DNA from: Methanoregula sp. UBA64 | GTDB lineage: Archaea > Halobacteriota > Methanomicrobia > Methanomicrobiales > Methanospirillaceae | DNA length: 64,000 nt | Assembly (NCBI RefSeq): GCF_002502735.1 | Contig: NZ_DAQC01000001.1 | Coordinates: forward strand, 55,229 to 119,228 | Direction: 5' to 3' | In this document: one piece after another, positions 25,225 to 34,294 of the stretch | Layout of the letters: every line of letters starts with the position of its first letter | Numbering within the stretch: the stretch's first letter is position 1 | Position numbers and translations under genes: made by a program | The notes under the pieces: generated by a model | What the model saw: only the letters and a program-made list of their open reading frames with translations | What the model was told of the DNA's origin: nothing | Database searches by the model: none

Positions 25225-28200
25225 TTACTCTGCCGGTCCTCTCCTCCACTTGCCCGGGGGAATCGCGATCTCAAACCGCGATCCTTCGCCGGGCACCCCG
25301 GTCTCATGGATCGTGATGACGGTGATGGCAAGAATGTCCCGGACAAGGAACAGGCCGAGGCCGGATGTCCGTGCAGGTCCTGACGATGTGGTAAATCCGC
25401 GCTCGAAAATGACCTCCTTTTTGTCCTGCGGGATTCCCACGCCATCATCCTCGTACGTAAGGAGACATCCGGCATCGGAAGGGTGGCTGTTTACCCGGAT
25501 GTGCCGGACATGCACGCCGTGGCGCAGCGAATTGTCGACAAGATTGTAGAGCACCTTGGCAAACATCGGGTCGGCAAAGACCGCAAACCCCGGTTCCGGC
25601 CCTTCAAAGGAGATTTCGCCGAGATCCAGGTGAGCGCGGACATCTGCGAGAATGGGCGCGACCTCCTGCCAGACCGGCGCGGTGCCGCCCAGGGATTCGT
25701 AGTCCCGGGTGAAGTCGATATGGTGGCGAATCGCCTCCGCCGAGGCCTCCGCCTTGTCGAGGTACCCGATCAGCTGCGGGTCCCGCAGGGAGCCTTTGAG
25801 CAGATCCAGGTACCCGAACACGCCGCTTAACTTGTTCTGGATGTCGTGCCGGGTGATGCTCGTGAGGATGCCCAGTTTGTGGTTGGCATAGGAAAGCGCC
25901 TCGGTTGCATGGACCCTGTCGGTGATGTCGTACGCATAGATCCGGACCGAATTCTGGCCCGGGACCGAACAGACCGATTCGTGGAAGTACCGCTCGCGGA
26001 TCTGCACGACCCGGCATGCCCGCATCGGCGCAGTGCCTGTCATGCCCGAAGACACCACCTGGTCGAAGTCAGGAGGCAGGAATGCGGAGGGATCCGGGAG
26101 CATCCCGAGGGATGCGAGCACGTTCATGGTAGCCGGGTTCACGAAACTGAAGCTCCGGTCGGCCCGGACTTCGAACACGGGGTTTGGATTCATGGCCGGA
26201 AAAGCAACGAGCCGGGCGATCTCGTTTTCTGCCTGGTCCTGCTTTGTGCAATCCTCGATCGCTGCACAGGCCTGGCGGACGTTCGGGAGCGGGATCGCGG
26301 CAAGGGTGATACGGGTTTTGGCAGTTGTACCGTCCGGCTTAGAAAAAACCCAGGAGAAGACCCGGGCGTGCCCGGCATATGCGGCAGAGAGGTGCCCAAG
26401 GAGTGCACGGCCGGAATCTGTGCCGTCGGGCTGGGTCTGCGGGGAAAAATCCAAAAGGGTATGGCCGGCGATCACACCCTGCGGGATACCCAGCAGATTT
26501 GTCACCGCGGGGTTTGCTCCGGTGATGCGGTCCTCCTCGATAAAGAGGATCCCCTCGCCCGCCTGTTCGAATGCGGCAGCATACCGGGTTTTTTCCTCTG
26601 CGGCCGCAAGCTCTTTTCTCTTCTGGTCGTCGATGTCGAAGCAGAGGCAGGTGGTACCTTCGGGAGTACCTCCTGCTTCCGGCCCGGGGCACCGGATCTC
26701 CCTGATCCACCGGTAGGTTCCCGCGGCAGACTTAAGGCGGTAATCGACAGAACCGTATACTCCCGGTACAGGACTCGCGCAGGCCATATCGTATGCATGC
26801 CGGTCGTCCGGGCAGATCCCATCTTTCCAGCCGTCGCCCTCCTCTTCTGCGGCAGTCCTTCCGGTGAATGCAAGCCATGCCCGGTTGTAAAAAGTGCCAG
26901 TTTCCCCGGGGAGTACCCTGCGGACGGGAAGGGGCAGCCGGTCAAGGAACCCGGGCACCGGGTCCGGGCCCCCGTCCTGCATACGGCCCGGTGTTTCCGC
27001 AGGGTCAATCTCACGGAGCACGAGCGTATAGGCCGGCTCGCCCTCCCGGTCACCGAACCGGGAAATCTCCGCTTCCGCATCAAAGGGGGTAGTGTCCCCC
27101 CGGATGAGGCGCAGGTGTCCCTGTGCATGCCCGTTCTCGCTGCAGGTCCGGACAAGCTCGACGAACCGGGGATCGCCCCCGCCGTTCTCCGGTGCAAGAC
27201 AGAACCCGGTTTCCTGCTGCCCGAAAAGCGTGCAGGCGGCCGGGTTTTCCCAGAGGACCTGCCCGCGTGCGGTCACGAGGATCACCGGCGCACTGCAGGT
27301 TGCAAGGAGCGTACGGGAGCGGTCGTTCTCCTGGGTGAGTGTTCCCAGCTGCGCTGCCAGCGCCGAACGATCGGTGACAAAGACCGAGACACACTGCCCG
27401 CCATCCGTCTCGTCGGTCATTGCCTGGAAAAAGACCTCCGTCGGAAGCGTGGTCCGGTCTTTTGCCCGCAGGGCGGCATCGAACCGTTCGGGAACCCGTG
27501 TTGCAAGCACGTGCCGGAATTTGTCATCCGCTGCATCCTTCTCGGAAAAAAGTCCGGTAAAGGGGAGGGCAAGCAGTTCCTCCTCGCTGTACCCGAGGAA
27601 GTGGCAGAGTGCCGTGTTTACCGCCCCGGTCGTCCCGTCGGCAAGGAGCGCGGCAAAGGGGAGCGCTGCGGTTTCAATGCCCCCGGCCAAAAACCGTGTA
27701 CGTTCCCAGCTCCCGTGCGCACTTTTTCCCGCCCGGCGCCGGAGAGTCTTTTTGTCAAGCTGGTCAAGGGCCGAGGTAAGTATCGAGCCCAGGAGCGCGA
27801 GCTGATCGGTTTCTGCATCAGAGAATGCCTCCGGTTCCGTAGAACCGAGGGTGAGGACGCCGACAACTTCACCGTTGAGCCGGAACGGGACTGCTGCCAG
27901 CGACCGGTATCCCTGCTCTGCATAGAACGCCGGCAGATCGTGTGCCGGGGTCATTCCGGCAGCAGCCCCGCAGATGACGGGGACTCCCGTACGGAGTGCA
28001 TCCGCGCCCGGCCCGGCCCGGTCGTCGGTACTGCCCGTGACAAAGCCCTCTTTTGGCAGATCCCCGGTCTCCCCGGCGGCTGCAACCGGGTGGAGGAGGT
28101 TTGTTGCACGGTCAAAGAGCCCGATCCATGCCATGCCCACGGCATCGGACCCTGCCGCTATCCGGCAGGTCTCTTTTAGGAATGCTTCCAGCTGCCGGGC

Positions 28201-30150
28201 CTGTGCGGCAGCGGATCGTACGCCTTCACCGATTGCGTACAGCCGGTTCTGTGCCCGTATCCTCCGGGCAGCCTGCGTGCGGGCCGTGACCTCCTGCACG
28301 GTGCCGGCAATCCCGGTAACGGACCCGTGGTTGTCCCGGACCGGTGAGAAGACGACCCGGCACCACCCGGCCTTTCCTATAGCCCGGTACTCGTAGGGCG
28401 TATCGGGGATCGCTGCGATCTCCCCGGCAAGGGCGCGCCCGGCCGGGGAATCCGGCCGGCATTCCCCGAGGAACGGCAGCATCTCGCCGAGCGGTTTTCC
28501 GATCGCATCCTGTGCACGGATGCCGGTGATATCCTCCATTGCCTCGTTCCATTCCGACAGGACAAGGTCCGGGGTGCAGGCAAGGACCCCGTCGCGGAGA
28601 CCCGTGATAATTCCTTTTGCCGAACATGCTGCGGCCCGTTGCGCATCCCGTTCCCGGACCAGTTCGGAAACATCGGCAAGCGTTACCGCGTAATGGCTCA
28701 GACTCCCGTCAGGACTGCGGCCGGCCGTCCCGTCAAACCGTACCGCCCGCGGCGGTTTTCCCGGAATCGCGAGCGTGAAGATTTTTCCTCTGGCACTGCC
28801 CGCTGCGGCCAGTTCATTGAGGGCGGCAGCGAATGCATCCTGTTCAGGAGTCGCGATGAAGTCTTGTAAGGTCGTCCCGGCAAGAGTGTCCGGTCCCCCT
28901 TCCAGGAGGGCTTTACCTGCCTGGTTGGCAGCAGTGAGGGTTCCCGCAGGGGAAACGGTGAATCCGGCAACCGGCACTTCCTCGTACAGGTCCCGGTATG
29001 CGGTAACCTGCTGTAAGAGCCGCTGTCCCGCTGCATGCTCGTCCGTGATGTCCCGGAACGTGACCCCGATCCATTCCCGGATCCCGCCGTCGATGCGCTG
29101 TGCCGTCCCGCAGATATCCCGGACCTGGCCGTCCCGGGTCCGGACCCGGGTCTCAAACGTGCTCTTCCCCTCAGGGGACAGGTTTTTGAGGATCGCGGAG
29201 AACCGCTGCGGTGCATCCGGCACATCCCAGTCCCCGGCCCGGCACTTTGCGAACTCATCCACAGGGTACCCGAGGATGCGGCAGGCCCCGGTGTTATAAT
29301 CGGTCGGGCTGCCGGTCTCGGGATCGAGTGCGATGATCCCGCTGGCGGCAGTATCCATCAGCAGCCGGTGAAGGCGTTCCTTTCCCCGGATATCCTCGTC
29401 CTCCTTTTTTTTATCGGATATCTCGGTGAGTATGCCCACGATGCCCGTGACGCTGCCGCCTTCCGTTCGCGCCCGGCAGGAGGCCCGGGCCCACCGGGGC
29501 TTTCCGGCCGGATCCAGGATCCTGAACTCGAACGGCTCCGTCATGCCGGATTTTACCCCAGCAAGCTGACGGGCGACCTCAGGGATGTCCTCTGCTGCAA
29601 CAAGGAACGAGATGTCTTTCCCGGTAACCGCCCGCGGATCGAACCCGAAGCGATCGATCCCGGGGCTCATGTAGGTGATCGTACCATCGGGGTTTACAGC
29701 CCAGACCACCTCGTTTAAGGTTTCAACAAGCGACCGGAACCCCTCTTCGGAACGCCGGAGCGCCAGTTCGCTCTGGTGCCGGGCAACGGCAGCCCGGATC
29801 TTTGTCTCGAGCTCGGCCAGCTGGGTCCGGGGAGACCTCCCTTTCTGGATATAATAATCGGCCCCGTCGTTGAGCGCTTCGCTGGCAATCTCTTCGCCGC
29901 CCTGGCCGGTAAAGAGGATAAACGGCATGCCCTTGCAGCGCGGGCGGAGATATTTTAAAAGTTCGATGCCGTCCATCTCCGGCATCTGGTAATCGGCAAC
30001 GAGCGCATCGAAATGACCCCCCTTGAGTTTCGTGACGGCTTCTTTTGCAGAAGTTGCCGTGTCGACAGAAAACTCTCCGCCCCGTTCCATGAAGATCTTG
30101 GTGACTTCAAGGAGCGCAGATTCATCGTCGACATACAGGACCGATATCAT
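25225..30150 (-). CDS. giant hybrid sensor kinase, REC-PAS/GAF array-HATPase
   Basis: 1641 soluble residues. An N-terminal receiver (1-125; Asp in LVADYQMPEMDG, but QKG in place of the usual KPF) is followed by a long chain of PAS domains with one GAF domain in the middle (about 640-800), and ends with ITRHDIQNKLSG carrying the active His and HATPase boxes NLVDNSLRHG, YEDDGVGIP and SGLGLFLV. There are no membrane helices, so inputs are cytosolic, likely redox or small-molecule signals as for other PAS arrays. It lies downstream of a receiver-kinase pair with 185 bases between, and a GGAATATAAG box near 30190 suggests its own promoter. Confidence 0.92.
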   Translation of the reverse strand: MISVLYVDDESALLEVTKIFMERGGEFSVDTATSAKEAVTKLKGGHFDALVADYQMPEMDGIELLKYLRPRCKGMPFILFTGQGGEEIASEALNDGADYYIQKGRSPRTQLAELETKIRAAVARHQSELALRRSEEGFRSLVETLNEVVWAVNPDGTITYMSPGIDRFGFDPRAVTGKDISFLVAAEDIPEVARQLAGVKSGMTEPFEFRILDPAGKPRWARASCRARTEGGSVTGIVGILTEISDKKKEDEDIRGKERLHRLLMDTAASGIIALDPETGSPTDYNTGACRILGYPVDEFAKCRAGDWDVPDAPQRFSAILKNLSPEGKSTFETRVRTRDGQVRDICGTAQRIDGGIREWIGVTFRDITDEHAAGQRLLQQVTAYRDLYEEVPVAGFTVSPAGTLTAANQAGKALLEGGPDTLAGTTLQDFIATPEQDAFAAALNELAAAGSARGKIFTLAIPGKPPRAVRFDGTAGRSPDGSLSHYAVTLADVSELVRERDAQRAAACSAKGIITGLRDGVLACTPDLVLSEWNEAMEDITGIRAQDAIGKPLGEMLPFLGECRPDSPAGRALAGEIAAIPDTPYEYRAIGKAGWCRVVFSPVRDNHGSVTGIAGTVQEVTARTQAARRIRAQNRLYAIGEGVRSAAAQARQLEAFLKETCRIAAGSDAVGMAWIGLFDRATNLLHPVAAAGETGDLPKEGFVTGSTDDRAGPGADALRTGVPVICGAAAGMTPAHDLPAFYAEQGYRSLAAVPFRLNGEVVGVLTLGSTEPEAFSDAETDQLALLGSILTSALDQLDKKTLRRRAGKSAHGSWERTRFLAGGIETAALPFAALLADGTTGAVNTALCHFLGYSEEELLALPFTGLFSEKDAADDKFRHVLATRVPERFDAALRAKDRTTLPTEVFFQAMTDETDGGQCVSVFVTDRSALAAQLGTLTQENDRSRTLLATCSAPVILVTARGQVLWENPAACTLFGQQETGFCLAPENGGGDPRFVELVRTCSENGHAQGHLRLIRGDTTPFDAEAEISRFGDREGEPAYTLVLREIDPAETPGRMQDGGPDPVPGFLDRLPLPVRRVLPGETGTFYNRAWLAFTGRTAAEEEGDGWKDGICPDDRHAYDMACASPVPGVYGSVDYRLKSAAGTYRWIREIRCPGPEAGGTPEGTTCLCFDIDDQKRKELAAAEEKTRYAAAFEQAGEGILFIEEDRITGANPAVTNLLGIPQGVIAGHTLLDFSPQTQPDGTDSGRALLGHLSAAYAGHARVFSWVFSKPDGTTAKTRITLAAIPLPNVRQACAAIEDCTKQDQAENEIARLVAFPAMNPNPVFEVRADRSFSFVNPATMNVLASLGMLPDPSAFLPPDFDQVVSSGMTGTAPMRACRVVQIRERYFHESVCSVPGQNSVRIYAYDITDRVHATEALSYANHKLGILTSITRHDIQNKLSGVFGYLDLLKGSLRDPQLIGYLDKAEASAEAIRHHIDFTRDYESLGGTAPVWQEVAPILADVRAHLDLGEISFEGPEPGFAVFADPMFAKVLYNLVDNSLRHGVHVRHIRVNSHPSDAGCLLTYEDDGVGIPQDKKEVIFERGFTTSSGPARTSGLGLFLVRDILAITVITIHETGVPGEGSRFEIAIPPGKWRRGPAE

Positions 30151-30335
30151 GGATGCCTCAGATCAAAGGAAAAGACCTGGTTTTTCTTATATTCCCATCG
30201 TTGTTTAACCAGATAATGCTGTATGTCCCTTCGGGGGAAAGTGGGAACGCGGCGTTTTTTACAGCTGTCCCCATCCGCCGATACGGCAACCAGCGAAAAA
30301 CCGAATGTATGCCGGCAGGAAACGGCAAAAAAGGG

Positions 30336-30701
30336 CTATGCGAGGAACTGCCCGATCTTCTCTTTTAGTTCGCTAAAGGTTACCGGTTTCTGGAGGATTC
30401 CCAGGTGCGGATCGTGGTACTCGCGGGCTTTCTCATCTGCAAGCGGTACTGCGGTAAAGAGGATGACGGGGATCTCGTGCATGTTGTACTCGTTTCGCAG
30501 CGTTTCCAGAAACTCCCATCCCGAGATGGGCGCCATCATGATATCGAGCAGGATTAACGCCGGGGGATCTGACCGGATCGCGGCCAGTGCATCCGGTCCG
30601 TCCGGCATCAGGACAGGGGTATATCCCATTTTGGTCAGCAGAATGCCCATGAGGTCGAGAATAGGCTGGTCATCCTCTACGACCACAATTTTTTGTTTCA
30701 T
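30336..30701 (-). CDS. single-domain response regulator
   Basis: 121 residues, receiver only, CheY-like. Acidic pocket VVEDDQ, acceptor Asp in LILLDIMM, Thr in ILFTAVP and Lys in LQKPVTF are all present, so it should be phosphorylated normally. With no output domain it must act by binding a partner or relaying phosphate. Its ATG overlaps the end of the preceding kinase gene by four bases (ATGA), so the two are translated together. Confidence 0.93.
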   Translation of the reverse strand: MKQKIVVVEDDQPILDLMGILLTKMGYTPVLMPDGPDALAAIRSDPPALILLDIMMAPISGWEFLETLRNEYNMHEIPVILFTAVPLADEKAREYHDPHLGILQKPVTFSELKEKIGQFLA

Positions 30702-32506
30702 GGTGTTCTTCTCTCATCAGCGTTGTTTTGTGGCCGCACCTTCGGGATGTGGATGGTAAACGTGCTCCCGATATTCATGATGCTTTCTACGCTGATGTAT
30801 CCCCCGTGGAGCTGGATGTACTTCTTTGCGATGGTAAGGGAGAGGCCGGGTCTTGCGCTGCCATTTGCCGCCCCGCCGGCATTTCCTTCGTTATCCGGTG
30901 TAAAGATCTCGTCGAGCCGTGCCTCGGAAAACCCCAGGCCGTTGTCCTGCACGGCAAGCTGGTGGAAGGGAAGCCCCGGAGAGCTGCGATAGGCGATCCA
31001 GATCTTTTTCGGGGGTTTGGAATAGGCGATGCTGTTTGCGATCAGGGTATCGAGCACACTCGCAACTTTCCGGCGGTCGGCGTCGAAGGTGATCCCGGGG
31101 GGGATGTCGGTTACGATATCTGCCTTGCGGGCATACCCCCCCGCGGCGATCACGGAAGCGACCATCTCGTGCAGGGGGAAGACCGAGTAGACAAGGTCCG
31201 GGGCCTCGTCTTCAAGCGCAGACAGTTCCAGCATATGGCTGATGGTCCGGCGCTCGCTGTCCATGCTCGTGAGGCACCGTTCGAGGATCTGCCGGGTCTC
31301 GCCGGTCAGGCCAAACGATTCCGAATCCTGCACCAGTAATGTGAGATCCCCTACCACCGGCTGGAGCGGTGTCATGAGTTCCTGTGCCACCTCGCGCATC
31401 ATCTCGCGCCGCCGTTCTTTTGTCTGCTCGACCTGCTCGCGGTACTCCTCCCACTCGGTGTTGTCGATGATATTGATGAGGCAGGCAGGAAGGTTGTCCC
31501 GGGTGATCGGTGTAAAGTAGAGCACGGCCCGCCGGACCTCGCGCTTTTTCGTGACCAGGCAGAATCCGGCCCGGTCGGGGACCGGGGCCGCGGCGGTCCA
31601 GCGGCCGGCAAAGGCCGCAAACCTCTCCTGGTCTTCGGGGATGATGATCTCTTTTAGGTCCCGGCCGGTATATTCGGCCGGGTCGTACCCGGTGATCGTC
31701 GAGAAGGCCGGGTTGGCAAAACGGATGGTCGTTCCCTCCGCGATCACGATCCCTGTCGGGGAACTCTCGGTCACCTGCCGGTACTGGACGGACCGGTCGG
31801 CCGCCTCCTTTCGGGCACGTACCTCCGCATCGATATCGATGACGGAACAGCTGATGATCGTCTCATCGATCCTGCTCCACGAGAGGTTCACCCAGCGGGG
31901 CCGGCCATCTTTTGTCACAAAGCAGGTCTCGAAGTTCCTGATGTCCTGCCCGGACCCGAGGCGCTCGAAGAACTGCCGCTGGTACTCCGGGGAGAAGAAC
32001 AGGTCTGCAAAGGAGATCTGCGCCAGTTCGGCAGTCGTGTAGCCGAGGACGCCGGCAAGCTGCTGGTTTGCCATCCTGATGGTAAACCGGTTCTTGTCAA
32101 AGAGGACGATCCCCAGAAGGGAATTTTCAAAGATGCTCCGGTAGCGGGCTTCGGAGACCCGGATCCGGTTCGTGAAGTACGCAACCGCGAGGGCAACGCA
32201 GATAAAAAGGACGGCCTGCCCGGTAGCGGACCAGAGGGCGACTGCGTCGGGAAAGAGGGTTACGTATACCAGGCATTCGTAGACAATCCCGCAGAGCCCC
32301 GACAGGATGATCCCGTCTTTCGGGTAGAAATAGGTTGCATAGAGGATAGGGAAATAAAAGAGCTGGGCATAGAGGATGCCGTCGTTGCGCGGGATGGTGA
32401 CTGCGGTTATCAGGATCGCGCAGAGTGAGAGCGAGATAATGACAAAAAACCGTACAATATCTGTCTGCGTGAACCGTTTGCCCCGCAAAGAGAGTTCCCG
32501 TTCCAT
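30698..32506 (-). CDS. membrane PAS sensor kinase lacking the H-box histidine
   Basis: 602 residues. About four N-terminal membrane helices (20-115), two PAS domains (about 120-240 and 250-370), then a HisKA-like helix and a HATPase. The canonical SHELRTPL is replaced by AQELMTPLQP, with Gln (CAG; forward-strand 31382-31384) in place of the phospho-accepting His. The ATPase boxes are largely kept: an Asn in LIANSIAYS and QDNGLGF, though the last glycine box reads RPGLSLTI. It may have lost kinase activity and act as a phosphatase, scaffold or ligand-gated partner for the adjacent receiver. Confidence 0.85.
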   Translation of the reverse strand: MERELSLRGKRFTQTDIVRFFVIISLSLCAILITAVTIPRNDGILYAQLFYFPILYATYFYPKDGIILSGLCGIVYECLVYVTLFPDAVALWSATGQAVLFICVALAVAYFTNRIRVSEARYRSIFENSLLGIVLFDKNRFTIRMANQQLAGVLGYTTAELAQISFADLFFSPEYQRQFFERLGSGQDIRNFETCFVTKDGRPRWVNLSWSRIDETIISCSVIDIDAEVRARKEAADRSVQYRQVTESSPTGIVIAEGTTIRFANPAFSTITGYDPAEYTGRDLKEIIIPEDQERFAAFAGRWTAAAPVPDRAGFCLVTKKREVRRAVLYFTPITRDNLPACLINIIDNTEWEEYREQVEQTKERRREMMREVAQELMTPLQPVVGDLTLLVQDSESFGLTGETRQILERCLTSMDSERRTISHMLELSALEDEAPDLVYSVFPLHEMVASVIAAGGYARKADIVTDIPPGITFDADRRKVASVLDTLIANSIAYSKPPKKIWIAYRSSPGLPFHQLAVQDNGLGFSEARLDEIFTPDNEGNAGGAANGSARPGLSLTIAKKYIQLHGGYISVESIMNIGSTFTIHIPKVRPQNNADERRTP

Positions 32507-32585
32507 CTTACTCCTGATTAACCGTGGAACCCTATAAATCTGTCATTATTGTCAGGGATCAATAAAGACCGGGAAAAAAAGGAGC

Positions 32586-33926
32586 TTATGCGGCCAGCGG
32601 CCGGAGTTTTTCGATGACCGCCTGGACCTGTTCCACCGATGTCCCGATATAAGAGTCCGGGGAGAGGAGTGCTGCGATCTCTTTTTGCGAGCAGAACCGG
32701 AGCACCTCGTTGTCTGTTCCCAGCACATCGGCAAGCGGCCGGCTCTCGGCAAGGGCCTGCATGCTCGCCATCCGGATCCGCTCGTGGGCGTCCTGCCGGT
32801 TCATGCCCCGGCGGGTAAGGTCGATCATCACGGATTCGGCCATGTTGATACCGTGGAGGAACGCGAGGTTGCGCCGGATCGCGGCCCGGTTGATCACCAG
32901 GTTGTCGAGCACGGTTGTCATAAGCCGGATGCAGTGGTCGGCAAGGATCGAGGCTTCGGGGAAGAGCACCCGCTCGCAGGAGGAGTTGGTGAGGTCGCGC
33001 TCGTCCCAGAGGGTGTTGTTGAGGAGCGCCGGTTCGACCGCTGCCCGCACGATCCGGGCCAGGCCGCAGACCTGCTCGGACTTGATCGGGTTTCTCTTGT
33101 GCGGCATGGTGGAGGACCCGACCTGTTTTGCGCCGAAGGCTTCTTCCACTTCCCCGATCTCGGTGCGCTGGAGCGATCGGATTTCGACCCCGATCTTGTC
33201 GAGCGTTGTCGTGACGGTTGCAAGGAACATGAAGTATTCCGCGTACCGGTCCCGGGAGATCACCTGGTTTGAGACATCCACGGACGAGAGTTTGAGGATC
33301 TCCATCATCGATTTCTGTACGGCCATTCCTTTCGGGCCGATTGCCGCCTGCGTCCCGACCGCGCCGGTCATCTGGCCGACTGCCACCCGGGGGCGCAGCT
33401 GTTCGAGCCTTTCAATGTGCCGACCCACCTCGCTTGCCCAGATGGCAAACCGGAGGCCGTAGGTTGTCGGCACTCCCTGCTGGCCATGCGTGCGTCCCAC
33501 CGCGACAAGCGTTGTCGTCTCCCCGGCCCGTTTGAGCAGCACCCCGAGGAGCCGGCGCAGTTTTGCATCGATCAGGTCGAGGGCCTGCGCGAGCTGGAGG
33601 CCGGTTGCCGTGTCGAGGATATCGTTCGAGGTAGCCCCGTAGTGCACCCACCGCCCGGATTCTCCCGTTACCTCGGAGACCGCCTTTACGATCGCCATCA
33701 TGTCGTGGTTGATCTCCTCCTCGATCTCCTTTGCCCGGGCAAGGGAGGCCTTGTGTGCGTTCTGTGCGATCTCGTCTGCTGCTGCCTGCGGGATAAGGCC
33801 GTGGGCTGCCTCGGCCTGCGCGAGGGCTACCTCCGCGGCAACAACGCAGGAGAAACGGTTCTCTTCGTTCCAGACGTTGCGCATCTCCGGTGTGCCGTAC
33901 CGGTACTCGATCGGGTGGACTGCCAT
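32586..33926 (-). CDS. purB: adenylosuccinate lyase
   Basis: 446 residues of the fumarase/aspartase superfamily. The signature GSSTMPHKRNP is intact, and HYGATSNDI and RTHGQQG give other active-site loops. It acts twice in purine synthesis, releasing fumarate from SAICAR and from adenylosuccinate. The gene starts at the ATG at 33926 and diverges from the helicase gene across a strongly structured 368-base gap. Confidence 0.97.
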   Translation of the reverse strand: MAVHPIEYRYGTPEMRNVWNEENRFSCVVAAEVALAQAEAAHGLIPQAAADEIAQNAHKASLARAKEIEEEINHDMMAIVKAVSEVTGESGRWVHYGATSNDILDTATGLQLAQALDLIDAKLRRLLGVLLKRAGETTTLVAVGRTHGQQGVPTTYGLRFAIWASEVGRHIERLEQLRPRVAVGQMTGAVGTQAAIGPKGMAVQKSMMEILKLSSVDVSNQVISRDRYAEYFMFLATVTTTLDKIGVEIRSLQRTEIGEVEEAFGAKQVGSSTMPHKRNPIKSEQVCGLARIVRAAVEPALLNNTLWDERDLTNSSCERVLFPEASILADHCIRLMTTVLDNLVINRAAIRRNLAFLHGINMAESVMIDLTRRGMNRQDAHERIRMASMQALAESRPLADVLGTDNEVLRFCSQKEIAALLSPDSYIGTSVEQVQAVIEKLRPLAA

Positions 33927-34035
33927 GCAGAACAGTTGGGTTGTCCGGGGATATAGCGGTTGAGGATCGAAAAGAGAAATGGTGGAGGGGGTCCCCCACC
34001 CCCTCCCCGCGTTGGATCGAAAGTCCCAAAACCGG

Positions 34036-34095
34036 TTGTCACATAATTATGCGATATTCGCATGTACATGCGATTATCACATGTACATGTGACAA
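34036..34095. promoter_or_regulatory. palindrome array, candidate operator
   Basis: Two perfect 14-base palindromes share the core CATGTACATG and have centres 19 bases apart, about two turns of DNA, as for cooperative dimers. An outer nine-base inverted repeat frames them. They lie 133 bases before purB and 200 bases before the helicase start. Confidence 0.5.
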
Positions 34096-34129
34096 AAATC
34101 CGGCGCGTCACGCCGGACAGTCCGGGCAC

Positions 34130-34210
34130 GGGGGGGTGGGGGGACCCCTCCAAAAAAAAGTCCGGGCCGGTCATTTTTTTTAAAGGACTGTGCCCTGCCC
34201 CCACCCCCCC
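34130..34210. repeat. G/C-tract inverted repeat, third copy
   Basis: A G tract broken by T (34130-34143), ACCCC, A8, AGTCC, later T8, GGACT, and a C tract broken by A (about 34197-34210) form nested complementary arms. The order G tract, C run, A run matches the units at 3787-3857 and 3981-4050. Confidence 0.55.
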
Positions 34211-34294
34211 TACGGCCCGGCACTGCAGGTCCCGCCCACTTTCGCCCCGCCCCACACTCATAAAACATCCGGCCGCCAATCATATCTTCAAGAA

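Larger units (their letters stand above)
33927..34294. other. structured divergent gap between purB and the helicase gene
   Basis: 368 bases without a gene. Near purB is a C/G tract (33974-34010) like the 3.8-4.0 kb repeats. Two perfect 14-base palindromes follow: CGCATGTACATGCG (34059-34072) and CACATGTACATGTG (34078-34091), within an outer inverted repeat TTGTCACAT (34036-34044) / ATGTGACAA (34087-34095). A hairpin TCCGGCG-CGTCA-CGCCGGA (34099-34117) comes next, then the nested G/C repeat at 34130-34210. These could serve as operators, a structured leader, or a mobile repeat. Confidence 0.6.

Noticed and set aside
25846..28179. A 777-codon open frame antisense to the giant kinase
   Set aside because: It is arginine-, glycine- and proline-rich without domains; the opposite strand has clear PAS and GAF domains. 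Long antisense frames are common in GC-rich genes.
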